From the NCBI GenBank assembly GCA_045590155.1, contig JAZNQL010000041.1, forward strand, positions 1 through 7,393: DNA of 7,393 nt, in the 5' to 3' direction. The notes beneath the pieces were generated by a model. It did no database searches. It was given only the letters and a program-made list of their open reading frames with translations, and was not told the DNA's origin. The stretch is from JAZNQL01 sp045590155 (GTDB lineage: Bacteria > Bacillota > Clostridia > UMGS1883 > UMGS1540). A program made the position numbers and the translations under genes. Shown here piece after piece: positions 1 through 5,590 of this stretch (positions within the stretch are counted from its first letter, which is position 1; each line of letters starts with the position of its first letter).

Positions 1-1
1 C

Positions 2-109
2 AAGCATTACGCCCATAGCTTTGCAGAGCGTAGAGCCGCCGCAATGAATATTGTCGGCGACTCGTTCGCACAGCTTAATAACAGCAACAATTATTTAAAA
101 ATTTCATAA
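2..109 (+). CDS. Tyrosine recombinase/integrase, C-terminal fragment (5' part outside window)
   Basis: An open frame enters the window from the left and ends at TAA 107-109, giving 35 residues. It begins KHYAHSFAERR, which resembles the tail of phage-type tyrosine recombinases, where the catalytic tyrosine sits in a Y-x-H context. Tyr at bases 8-10 is the likely nucleophile that makes the covalent 3'-phosphotyrosine link to DNA. The rest (AAAMNIVGDSFAQL and a polar tail) would be the terminal helix. The other catalytic residues (R, K, H-x-x-R) lie upstream and cannot be checked. A terminator follows after 5 bases. Its position pointing at the guaA 3' end suggests that it integrates there. The family call rests on a short segment and is therefore moderate; the gene could belong to a phage, an ICE or a smaller island. 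Confidence 0.6.
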   Translation, partial: KHYAHSFAERRAAAMNIVGDSFAQLNNSNNYLKIS

Positions 110-114
110 ATTAT

Positions 115-151
115 AAAACGCCTTTGTCTTGAAAATGACAAGGGCGTTTTT
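115..151 (+). terminator. Intrinsic terminator of the integrase gene
   Basis: Bases 115-128 pair with 137-150 to form a 14-bp stem with one G-U pair and an 8-base loop. The stem has a GC-rich middle and ends in a run of T (147-151). It starts 5 bases after the integrase stop codon, as expected for a rho-independent terminator on the plus strand. The A-run at 115-118 could let it work weakly in the other direction. Confidence 0.85.
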
Positions 152-206
152 GTAGTCAATTTTGTAGTCAAAAAGTTGTAAAAAGTGGCTAAAAATTAGA
201 CTACAA
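148..206. repeat. Tandem 12-bp repeat TTTTGTAGTCAA with an inverted partial copy
   Basis: TTTTGTAGTCAA occurs at 148-159 and again, head to tail, at 160-171. The core TTGTAGTC recurs inverted as GACTACAA at 199-206. The cluster lies between the integrase gene and the presumed attachment site. Repeated short sites in such a place are typical of arm-type binding sites for a tyrosine recombinase or its excisionase. That function is inference; the repeats themselves are plainly visible. Confidence 0.6.
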
Positions 207-225
207 CACAAAAAGTTATAAAAAG
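169..225. repeat. Direct repeat CAAAAAGTTRTAAAAAG, two copies 40 bp apart
   Basis: The 17-bp sequence at 169-185 recurs at 209-225 with one G-to-A difference. The copies are exactly 40 bp apart, close to four helical turns, so they would face the same side of the DNA. They interleave with the TTGTAGTC repeats. They may be further recombinase or accessory-protein binding sites near the element end, although AT-rich sequence makes chance similarity more likely than usual. Confidence 0.5.
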
Positions 226-230
226 CAACA

Positions 231-271
231 ATGCCGTAAAGCCTTATTTTACAAGGGTTTACGGCATTTTA
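231..271. terminator. Hairpin terminator between the integrase and guaA, probably bidirectional
   Basis: ATGCCGTAAA (231-240) pairs perfectly with TTTACGGCAT (258-267), and an inner CCTT (242-245) can pair with AAGG (253-256) across a one-base mismatch. On the plus strand the stem runs into TTTTATT. On the minus strand it lies about 28 bases past the guaA stop codon, but there the T-run is delayed by a few bases. It is the only candidate terminator for guaA in this gap. Confidence 0.7.
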
Positions 272-295
272 TTAAAATTTACAAAACCTCAAATT

Positions 296-315
296 CTATT
301 CCCACTCAATAGTTC
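296..315. other. Putative chromosomal attachment region at the guaA 3' end
   Basis: These bases encode the conserved GTIEWE-stop end of GMP synthetase. This is the segment that guaA-specific integrases use as the core of attB and rebuild on insertion, so the gene stays intact. Here the reading frame is intact and an integrase gene ends 187 bases away. The matching second att copy would be at the far end of the element, outside the window, so the exact core cannot be defined. Confidence 0.4.
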
Positions 316-1276
316 CTATAGGTTTGGGAGTCAAGTCGAGTAAAACTCGGTTGATGCCTTCTACTTCGTTTGTGATTCTTGCGGTTATATGATGTAAAAG
401 TTCGTAGGGAATTTCTTCAATAGTTGCTGTCATTGCATCAACTGTATTTACGGCACGGATAATTGCGGGCCATCCTTCGTAACGCTTGTCGTCTTTTACG
501 CCTACGCTCTTAAAGTCAGGAACTGCAATGAAATACTGCCAAACTTTGCCTGCAAGACCGCTTTTGTCAAATTCTTCACGCAAAATTGCGTCTGCTTCTC
601 TTAATGCATGAAGTCTGTCGCGTGTAATTGCGCCCAGGCAACGTACTCCAAGACCAGGGCCAGGGAAAGGCTGACGGTAAACCATTTCGTCAGGAAGACC
701 TAATGCGCTTCCTACAACTCTTACTTCATCTTTATAAAGAAGTTTAATAGGTTCTACGAGCTGCATTTCCATATCTTCAGGAAGTCCGCCTACATTGTGG
801 TGGGCTTTTACTCCGTCGCTTTCCAATATATCAGGATAAATTGTTCCTTGTGCAAGGAATGAAACGTCGTTTATTTTTGCAGCTTCTTCATCAAATACTT
901 TAATAAATTCTGCGCCTATAATTTTTCTTTTCTTTTCGGGTTCTGCAACGCCTGCAAGTAAGTCGAGGAATCGGTCGGTTGCATCTACATATATAAGATT
1001 TGCATCAAGTCCGTTTTTAAATACCTCTATTACCTGTTCGCTTTCGCCCTTTCTCATAAGACCGTGATTTACATGCACACATACAAGCTGTTTGCCTATT
1101 GCCTTAATCAAAAGTGCCGCTACAACAGAGGAATCTACTCCGCCGGAAAGTGCAAGCAATACCTTTTTATTGCCTACTGTTTTCTGAATATCGGCTACCT
1201 GTTCTTTAATAAATTCGTCCGCCAAAGCTTTGGTTGTTATCCTTTGCATTGAGTCGGGTCTTTTGTTACTATCCAT
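296..1276 (-). CDS. guaA: GMP synthetase, ATP pyrophosphatase subunit only (no glutaminase domain)
   Basis: The product (326 aa) catalyses the last step of GMP synthesis, adenylating XMP and replacing the adenylate with ammonia. The N-type ATP pyrophosphatase P-loop SGGVDSS is at residues 44-50, followed by HGLMRKGE (71-78), HHNVGGLP (159-166) and PFPGPGLG (203-210). The C-terminal dimerisation domain ends in GTIEWE. Single-chain bacterial GuaA is about 510-525 aa with an N-terminal class I glutamine amidotransferase domain. That domain is entirely absent, so the protein resembles the archaeal stand-alone subunit B, with about 20 extra N-terminal residues. The start has AGGAGGA at 1284-1290, 7 bases upstream, and its own promoter, so the gene is not a broken fragment. 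The glutaminase subunit may be encoded elsewhere, or the enzyme may use free ammonia. The family call is certain; the nitrogen source is inference. Confidence 0.95.
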   Translation of the reverse strand: MDSNKRPDSMQRITTKALADEFIKEQVADIQKTVGNKKVLLALSGGVDSSVVAALLIKAIGKQLVCVHVNHGLMRKGESEQVIEVFKNGLDANLIYVDATDRFLDLLAGVAEPEKKRKIIGAEFIKVFDEEAAKINDVSFLAQGTIYPDILESDGVKAHHNVGGLPEDMEMQLVEPIKLLYKDEVRVVGSALGLPDEMVYRQPFPGPGLGVRCLGAITRDRLHALREADAILREEFDKSGLAGKVWQYFIAVPDFKSVGVKDDKRYEGWPAIIRAVNTVDAMTATIEEIPYELLHHITARITNEVEGINRVLLDLTPKPIGTIEWE

Positions 1277-1337
1277 ACGCTGTTCCTCCTGATTGTTTAA
1301 TTTTTTTAAACAAAGTATACGTTTTTATTATTCTGTT

Positions 1338-1366
1338 ATTATACAGCAACATGTTAAATTTTTCAA
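1338..1366 (-). promoter_or_regulatory. Sigma-A promoter of guaA
   Basis: On the minus strand TTGAAA (1361-1366) and TATAAT (1338-1343) are separated by exactly 17 bases, a near-perfect vegetative promoter. Transcription should start near 1331, leaving a leader of about 55 bases. The leader has no room for a purine riboswitch. It does contain a small AT-only inverted repeat (TTGTTTAA at 1293-1300 against TTAAACAA at 1306-1313) just before the ribosome binding site; I give it little weight. Confidence 0.85.
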
Positions 1367-1385
1367 GTACTTTGTTAAAAAAATA

Positions 1386-1414
1386 TTGACACAGATTAAA
1401 TTACAATATATAAT
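1386..1414 (+). promoter_or_regulatory. Consensus sigma-A promoter of the asnA-glnN-HMA operon
   Basis: TTGACA (1386-1391) and TATAAT (1409-1414) match the consensus fully with a 17-base spacer. The start point would fall near 1421, giving a leader of about 80 bases before asnA. The -35 box lies 19 bases from the guaA -35 box, so the two promoters are back to back. A perfect promoter suggests high basal transcription, with control by repression or within the leader. Confidence 0.9.
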
Positions 1415-1432
1415 TATTCTATATTAAATAGG

Positions 1433-1461
1433 GGTACTGTGTGTTCGCAGTGCCTATTTTT
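1433..1461 (+). promoter_or_regulatory. Hairpin plus U-run in the asnA leader, possible attenuator
   Basis: GGTACTG (1433-1439) pairs with CAGTGCC (1448-1454). Two inner pairs (T1440-G1447 and G1441-C1446) extend the stem to nine, closed by a TGTT loop. A run of five T follows at 1457-1461, inside the leader and before the asnA start. This looks like a small terminator or attenuator. AGGGG at 1430-1434 could instead pair with CCCCT at 1479-1483, beside the ribosome binding site, giving a possible alternative fold. I see no T-box sequence and recognise no known riboswitch class. Confidence 0.45.
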
Positions 1462-1483
1462 GATAATATACAAATCTCCCCCT

Positions 1484-1490
1484 GAAAGGA
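1484..1490 (+). promoter_or_regulatory. Ribosome binding site supporting a TTG start for asnA
   Basis: GAAAGGA lies 9 bases before the TTG at 1500-1502. An ATG at 1490-1492 overlaps this site but opens a different frame that stops after 13 codons. The first in-frame ATG of asnA comes more than 100 codons in, well inside conserved sequence. TTG is therefore the start. Confidence 0.7.
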
Positions 1491-1499
1491 TGCATTATT

Positions 1500-2507
1500 T
1501 TGAGCAGAATTTTTTTACCGAAAAGTTATAAGTCGGCTTTAAATATTTATGAAACACAAAACGCCATAGGTTCATTAAAGCGTAATTTTGAAGACAATTT
1601 ATCAGACGCACTTGACCTTTGCAGAGTTACTGCGCCTCTTTTTGTTGAGCCCCATACAGGTCTTAACGACGATTTGAACGGCGTTGAACGCCCCGTTTCA
1701 TTTGACCTTGCTGACACAAAAAGCTGTGCTCAGATAGTTCATTCTCTTGCCAAGTGGAAAAGGTATGCTCTTTCAAAATACAACTTCCCCATAGGCAAAG
1801 GCTTTTACACTGATATGAATGCTATAAGACGTGATGAGGAGCTTGACAATTCTCATTCGGTTTATGTTGACCAGTGGGACTGGGAAAAAGTTATTTCGAA
1901 AGAAGACCGAAATGTTGAATTCTTGAAAGATACAGTTACTAAAATTGTAAACTGTATCTGCGATTCAAAGGAATTTATAAACAAGCAGTATCCTGCTCTT
2001 AAAAGAGAGCTTTGCAGGGATGTAAAGTTTATAACAACTCAAGAGCTTGAAGATTTATACCCCGATTATACTCCTAAAGAGCGTGAAAACGCAATTACAA
2101 AAGAATATAAAACTGTTTTTATAATGCAGATAGGCGATGTTTTAGCTTCGGGCAAAAAGCACGACGGACGTGCACCCGACTATGATGATTGGACGTTGAA
2201 CGGAGATATAATGTTTTATAACGAAATTTTAGACTGTGCTTACGAGCTTTCGTCCATGGGAATAAGAGTTGATAAAAAGGCTTTGGAAGTTCAACTTGAA
2301 AAGGCAAACGCAAATGACAGAAAAACTCTTACCTTCCACAAGCTTTTACTTGAAGAAAAACTTCCCCAGACTATGGGTGGCGGAATAGGTCAATCTCGTT
2401 TGTGTGCTCTTTTACTTGAAAAAGCACATGTCGGCGAAGTTCAGGTTTCTGTTTGGGACAGCGAAACAATTTCTGTCTGCGAAAAAGCAGGTATCGATAT
2501 TTTATAG
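1500..2507 (+). CDS. asnA: Aspartate--ammonia ligase (asparagine synthetase A)
   Basis: AsnA is a cytoplasmic enzyme that makes asparagine from aspartate, ATP and free ammonia through an aspartyl-AMP intermediate. It is structurally related to class II aminoacyl-tRNA synthetases and unrelated to glutamine-dependent AsnB. The 335-aa product matches the family length of about 330 and carries its landmarks in order: HSLAKWKR (81-88), HSVYVDQWDWE (119-129), HDGRAPDYDDW (221-231), LNGDI (233-237), ELSSMGIRVD (249-258) and PQTMGGGIGQSR (289-300). The last is the class II motif 3 type segment that binds ATP. Translation starts at a TTG. It is the first gene of an operon, with glnN only 23 bases downstream, so asparagine and glutamine synthesis are probably expressed together. 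Confidence 0.97.
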   Translation: MSRIFLPKSYKSALNIYETQNAIGSLKRNFEDNLSDALDLCRVTAPLFVEPHTGLNDDLNGVERPVSFDLADTKSCAQIVHSLAKWKRYALSKYNFPIGKGFYTDMNAIRRDEELDNSHSVYVDQWDWEKVISKEDRNVEFLKDTVTKIVNCICDSKEFINKQYPALKRELCRDVKFITTQELEDLYPDYTPKERENAITKEYKTVFIMQIGDVLASGKKHDGRAPDYDDWTLNGDIMFYNEILDCAYELSSMGIRVDKKALEVQLEKANANDRKTLTFHKLLLEEKLPQTMGGGIGQSRLCALLLEKAHVGEVQVSVWDSETISVCEKAGIDIL

Positions 2508-2514
2508 CACTTGA

Positions 2515-2521
2515 AAAGGAG
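2515..2521 (+). promoter_or_regulatory. Ribosome binding site fixing the glnN start
   Basis: AAAGGAG lies 9 bases before the ATG at 2531. The same frame is open further upstream to a codon at 2453, but that stretch overlaps asnA, has no such site and adds 26 residues unlike the family. The start at 2531 is therefore preferred. Confidence 0.85.
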
Positions 2522-2530
2522 ATAAAACAA

Positions 2531-4633
2531 ATGATAGATGTACCCGCAATGTTTGGTTGTATGGTTTTTAACGACAATGTAATGAGCCAGCGACTTCCAA
2601 AAGAAACATACAAGGCTTTGAAAAAGTGTATCGCTTTAGGACAGCATCTTGACCTTGATGTTGCAAATGTTGTTGCTGCCGCTATGAAGGATTGGGCTGT
2701 TGAAAAAGGAGCTACTCATTATACTCACTGGTTCCAGCCTTTGACTGGGATTACTGCCGAAAAACACGACAGCTTTATAAAACCCCAAAAAGACGGAAAT
2801 GTTATTATGTCCTTTTCGGGAAAATCGCTTGTAAAGGGCGAGCCTGATGCTTCAAGTTTCCCGTCGGGCGGTTTGCGTGCTACATTTGAAGCCCGCGGAT
2901 ATACTGCATGGGATCCTTCCTCCTATGCCTTTATAAAAAATGGAGTTTTATGTATTCCCACTGCATTTTGTTCTTACAGCGGGGAGGTTTTAGACAAAAA
3001 AACTCCCCTCTTAAAATCCATTGACGCTTTAAGCGACCAGGCAGTAAGAATCTTAAAGCTTTTTGGTAAAAATGATGTAAAAAGAGTTATCCCTCAGGTA
3101 GGTCCTGAACAGGAATACTTTTTAATAGATAAGGATATGTATTTAAAAAGACCTGACCTCATTTTCTGCGGACGCACACTTTTTGGCGCAAGACCGCCGA
3201 AAGGTCAGGAAATGGACGACCATTATTTCGGTTCATTAAAAGCAAGGGTTTCGGCTTATATGAAAGACCTTGACGAGGAGCTTTGGAAGCTTGGTGTTTT
3301 GGCTAAAACAAAACACAACGAAGTGGCTCCCGCACAGCACGAACTTGCTCCCGTATATTCAACCGCGAACACCGCAACAGACCATAATCAGCTTACTATG
3401 GAAATGATGAAAACTGTTGCTAACCGCCATGGACTTGCTTGTCTTTTGCACGAAAAACCCTTTGCGGGCGTAAACGGAAGCGGTAAGCACGATAACTGGT
3501 CTTTGTCGACTGATACAGGAATTTCGCTTTTAGAGCCCGGTGCTACCCCACACGATAATGCACAGTTCTTACTTTTCCTTTGTGCAGTTATAAAGGCTGT
3601 TGACGATTATCAGGATTTACTTCGTCTTTCGGTTGCAGGACCGGGTAACGACCACCGTCTTGGCGGACACGAAGCTCCGCCTGCCATAGTTTCTATTTTC
3701 CTGGGCGATGAGCTTACCGAAATTTTAGAAGCTTTGGAAACAGACAGTTCATATGTTGACCGTGAAAAACTGCAGATGGAAATAGGTGCAACAGTATTGC
3801 CACATTTTCCGCAGGATACTACTGACCGAAACAGAACCTCGCCTTTTGCTTTTACAAATAACAAGTTTGAATTTCGTATGCTTGGTTCTTCTTCATCTGT
3901 TGCAACTCCCAACACTGTAATCAATACAATTGTTGCAGAGGTTTTATCGGAATTTGCCGAAAGACTTGAAAATATCGGTCCCGATAAGTCGTTTGACAAG
4001 GAACTTGACAAGCTTATACGCGAAACGATAAAAAATCACAAACGCATTATATTCAACGGAAACGGTTACGACAGCTCCTGGCCGATAGAAGCAGAGCGCA
4101 GAGGTCTTTTAAATCTTAAAAACACACCTGACGTATTGCAGGCATTTATTTCGGAAAAGAATATAGAACTATTTGAAAAACACAAGGTTTTATCCCGTGC
4201 CGAAATGTTCTCAAGATACGATATATGGCTTGAAAATTATTCAAAAACAATAAACATTGAAGCTCTTACAATGATAGATATGGTTAACAAAGAAATTATC
4301 CCTTCGGCATTATCTTACCAAAACGAACTTACAGACCTTTTGGCAAAGAAAAAAGCTTTAGGAATTGAAAATGTTTCTACCGAGCGTAATTTGATTGAAA
4401 AGATTTCAAGCCTTTCGGATTGTGTCTCATCAAATCTTGAAGAGCTTACAAAAGAAACAAACGAAGTAAAATCTATCGAAAATGTTCTTGAGAATGCTCT
4501 TGCATACCGTGACAAGGTTTTAGCTACCATGACAGAATTGAGAACATATGTTGATGAGCTTGAGCTTATTGTTTCAAAAAAACACTGGAAATTACCTACA
4601 TACGCTGATATGTTATACAGCGTCAACGAATAA
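2531..4633 (+). CDS. glnN: Glutamine synthetase type III
   Basis: The 700-aa product is a GSIII enzyme, which makes glutamine from glutamate, ammonia and ATP as a large dodecamer. GSIII proteins are about 700-730 aa, much longer than GSI (about 450). Visible landmarks are VGPEQEYF (190-197), the GSIII signature NEVAPAQHELAPVY (263-276), the nucleotide and substrate site NGSGKHDNWSL (315-325), PGNDHRLGGHEAPP (371-384) and RNRTSPFAFTNNKFEFR (433-449). A long helical C-terminal extension typical of GSIII follows and ends in WKLPTYADMLYSVNE. Conserved Glu, His and Arg residues in these motifs are those expected to bind metal, ammonia and glutamate. The gene lies between asnA (23-base gap) and the HMA gene (13-base gap) on the same strand and shares their transcript. 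No PII-type or other regulatory gene is beside it. Confidence 0.97.
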   Translation: MIDVPAMFGCMVFNDNVMSQRLPKETYKALKKCIALGQHLDLDVANVVAAAMKDWAVEKGATHYTHWFQPLTGITAEKHDSFIKPQKDGNVIMSFSGKSLVKGEPDASSFPSGGLRATFEARGYTAWDPSSYAFIKNGVLCIPTAFCSYSGEVLDKKTPLLKSIDALSDQAVRILKLFGKNDVKRVIPQVGPEQEYFLIDKDMYLKRPDLIFCGRTLFGARPPKGQEMDDHYFGSLKARVSAYMKDLDEELWKLGVLAKTKHNEVAPAQHELAPVYSTANTATDHNQLTMEMMKTVANRHGLACLLHEKPFAGVNGSGKHDNWSLSTDTGISLLEPGATPHDNAQFLLFLCAVIKAVDDYQDLLRLSVAGPGNDHRLGGHEAPPAIVSIFLGDELTEILEALETDSSYVDREKLQMEIGATVLPHFPQDTTDRNRTSPFAFTNNKFEFRMLGSSSSVATPNTVINTIVAEVLSEFAERLENIGPDKSFDKELDKLIRETIKNHKRIIFNGNGYDSSWPIEAERRGLLNLKNTPDVLQAFISEKNIELFEKHKVLSRAEMFSRYDIWLENYSKTINIEALTMIDMVNKEIIPSALSYQNELTDLLAKKKALGIENVSTERNLIEKISSLSDCVSSNLEELTKETNEVKSIENVLENALAYRDKVLATMTELRTYVDELELIVSKKHWKLPTYADMLYSVNE

Positions 4634-4640
4634 TTGGAGG
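4634..4640 (+). promoter_or_regulatory. Ribosome binding site fixing the HMA-protein start
   Basis: TTGGAGG lies directly after the glnN stop codon and 6 bases before the ATG at 4647. The frame is also open upstream to 4548 inside glnN, but that part has no comparable site and would place a hydrophilic stretch before the membrane segment. Confidence 0.85.
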
Positions 4641-4646
4641 TTTTTT

Positions 4647-4931
4647 ATGTTATATATTATAATTGCGGCTATTGCCCTTATATGTATTATTGCCTTCTTT
4701 TTTGGTAAAGGAACAGGCAGAAAAACAACAAAACATATTGTATATATTGAAGGTATGATGTGTGCTCACTGCAAGGCACATGTTGAAAAAGCTTTTAAAG
4801 ATGCAGGTTTTTCTGTAAAGGTTGACCTTGAAAACAAATGTGCCGAAGTTTTATCGGACAAAGATGTTTTGGAAGAAGACCTTAAAGCAATTGTAGAAAA
4901 AGCAGGTTATACATTTGTAAAGTGTGAATAA
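4647..4931 (+). CDS. Membrane-anchored heavy-metal-associated (HMA, CopZ-like) domain protein
   Basis: This is a 94-aa protein. Residues 2-20 are strongly hydrophobic (YIIIAAIALICIIAFFFG) and form one membrane segment. A short basic linker (21-30, KGTGRKTTKH) suggests that the C-terminal part stays in the cytoplasm. Residues 31-94 are a ferredoxin-like HMA domain with the metal site GMMCAHC (36-42), whose Cys39 and Cys42 would bind Cu(I) or another soft metal. It ends in the usual AGYTFVKC. HMA domains carry copper, zinc or cadmium to P-type ATPases, but none is encoded here. A CopZ domain tethered to the membrane is less common than the soluble form. The gene follows glnN by 13 bases and ends just before the operon terminator, so it is co-transcribed with asnA and glnN; the reason for this link is unknown. 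The fold call is firm; the metal and partner are not. Confidence 0.88.
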   Translation: MLYIIIAAIALICIIAFFFGKGTGRKTTKHIVYIEGMMCAHCKAHVEKAFKDAGFSVKVDLENKCAEVLSDKDVLEEDLKAIVEKAGYTFVKCE

Positions 4932-4934
4932 AAT

Positions 4935-4968
4935 AAAAATGCGGTGTAATTTTTTACACCGCATTTTT
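4935..4968. terminator. Bidirectional terminator between convergent transcripts
   Basis: AAAAATGCGGTGTAA (4935-4949) and TTACACCGCATTTTT (4954-4968) form a perfect 15-bp stem with a four-T loop. The T-run at 4964-4968 ends the asnA-glnN-HMA transcript, whose last stop is at 4929-4931. The A-run at 4935-4939 serves the minus-strand HD gene, which ends at 4989. Confidence 0.95.
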
Positions 4969-4988
4969 ATGGGGATATAAAAACTTTT

Positions 4989-5573
4989 TTATTCCTTACC
5001 CTCTATGAAGTATGTTGCTTCCATATCTGCAACATTCAGGGCAAATGCAAGCGGAAATTTTTCGAATGCGTTGCCGATATTTCTCTGGTCCTCTGTACCT
5101 GCAAATCCCATGTGATATCTTATGGCAAATGCTTCTTCCCTTGTCAATCGCATAAATCCTGTTATTATATATACTGATTTTTCGCCGTGACCATATGGCA
5201 AATCATCAACAAAATCATAACTCGGCACCTGGTGCCACACGCCTTTTTCATCTTTTACATTTCTGAAACCTTTTTTATAACAGTTTACCTTGCATAAATC
5301 GTGCAAAAGTGCGGCTATTGCTACTGTTTCGTCGGAACAATTAAGATTATATGTATTTTTTACTCTTTCTCTTTCAAGATAATCGCAAAGGCAGGTATAC
5401 ACGTTCAGACTATGCTCGCAAAGCCCCCCGTCGTAAGCCCCGTGAAAGCGTGTTGAAGCTGGCGCTTCAAAAAAGTCACTTGAAGGGGATGTAAGATACT
5501 CTAAAAGCTTATCTGCCCCTTCTCTGGTTATCTTTTCGGTATATATTTTTATAAATTCTTCTTTGAATGACAT
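4989..5573 (-). CDS. HD-domain metal-dependent phosphohydrolase of unknown substrate
   Basis: The 194-aa product has an HD-superfamily pattern: His54 in GGLCEHSLNVY (49-59), His91-Asp92 in LLHDLCK (89-95), His129 in PYGHGEKS (126-133), His154 in IRYHMG (151-156) and Asp183 in NVADMEATY (180-188). H...HD...D residues bind one or two divalent metals, and members hydrolyse phosphate esters such as nucleotides. This subfamily, with HGEKS and YHMG after the HD pair, occurs in Firmicutes chromosomes and phages, and I know of no assigned substrate. The start at 5571-5573 is supported by AAAAGGAG at 5583-5590. The gene lies 71 bases downstream of sigE on the same strand, and a perfect inverted repeat fills much of that gap. 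It may be read from the spoIIG transcript, as I see no convincing separate promoter. It ends at the shared terminator. Confidence 0.85.
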   Translation of the reverse strand: MSFKEEFIKIYTEKITREGADKLLEYLTSPSSDFFEAPASTRFHGAYDGGLCEHSLNVYTCLCDYLERERVKNTYNLNCSDETVAIAALLHDLCKVNCYKKGFRNVKDEKGVWHQVPSYDFVDDLPYGHGEKSVYIITGFMRLTREEAFAIRYHMGFAGTEDQRNIGNAFEKFPLAFALNVADMEATYFIEGKE

Positions 5574-5590
5574 TTTTTTTCACTCCTTTT

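Larger units (their letters stand above)
1..295. mobile_element. Probable terminal segment of an integrated element next to guaA
   Basis: This stretch contains the end of a tyrosine recombinase gene, a terminator, two sets of short repeats and a second hairpin, and it stops where the 3' end of guaA begins. Tyrosine integrases that insert at the 3' end of guaA are well known, and their genes usually lie beside the attachment site, as here. The integrase reads toward guaA. Only one end is visible, so neither the element's type (prophage, ICE or island) nor its size can be judged. The boundary at 295 is inferred from the guaA stop codon and not from a seen pair of att repeats. Confidence 0.45.

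Noticed and set aside
1064..1252. Plus-strand open frame of 62 codons inside guaA
   Set aside because: It lies wholly antisense to well-conserved guaA sequence and resembles no family.
1277..1499. A remnant of the GuaA glutaminase domain upstream of the ATPPase gene
   Set aside because: The region is AT-rich, holds two promoters and shows no coding segment or glutaminase motif.
1415..1499. T-box or known riboswitch before asnA
   Set aside because: The leader is only about 80 bases and has no T-box consensus or riboswitch core that I recognise; only a small hairpin is supported.
2453..2530. Longer N-terminus for the glutamine synthetase
   Set aside because: It overlaps the end of asnA in another frame and lacks a ribosome binding site. 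The ATG at 2531 has a good site and gives a family-typical N-terminus.
3610..4011. Minus-strand open frame of 133 codons inside glnN
   Set aside because: It is Ser-rich, a usual shadow of a coding strand on the opposite frame, and overlaps the active-site region of glnN.
4548..4646. 33-residue extension of the HMA protein inside glnN
   Set aside because: It overlaps the conserved glnN C-terminus, and a strong ribosome binding site precedes the ATG at 4647.
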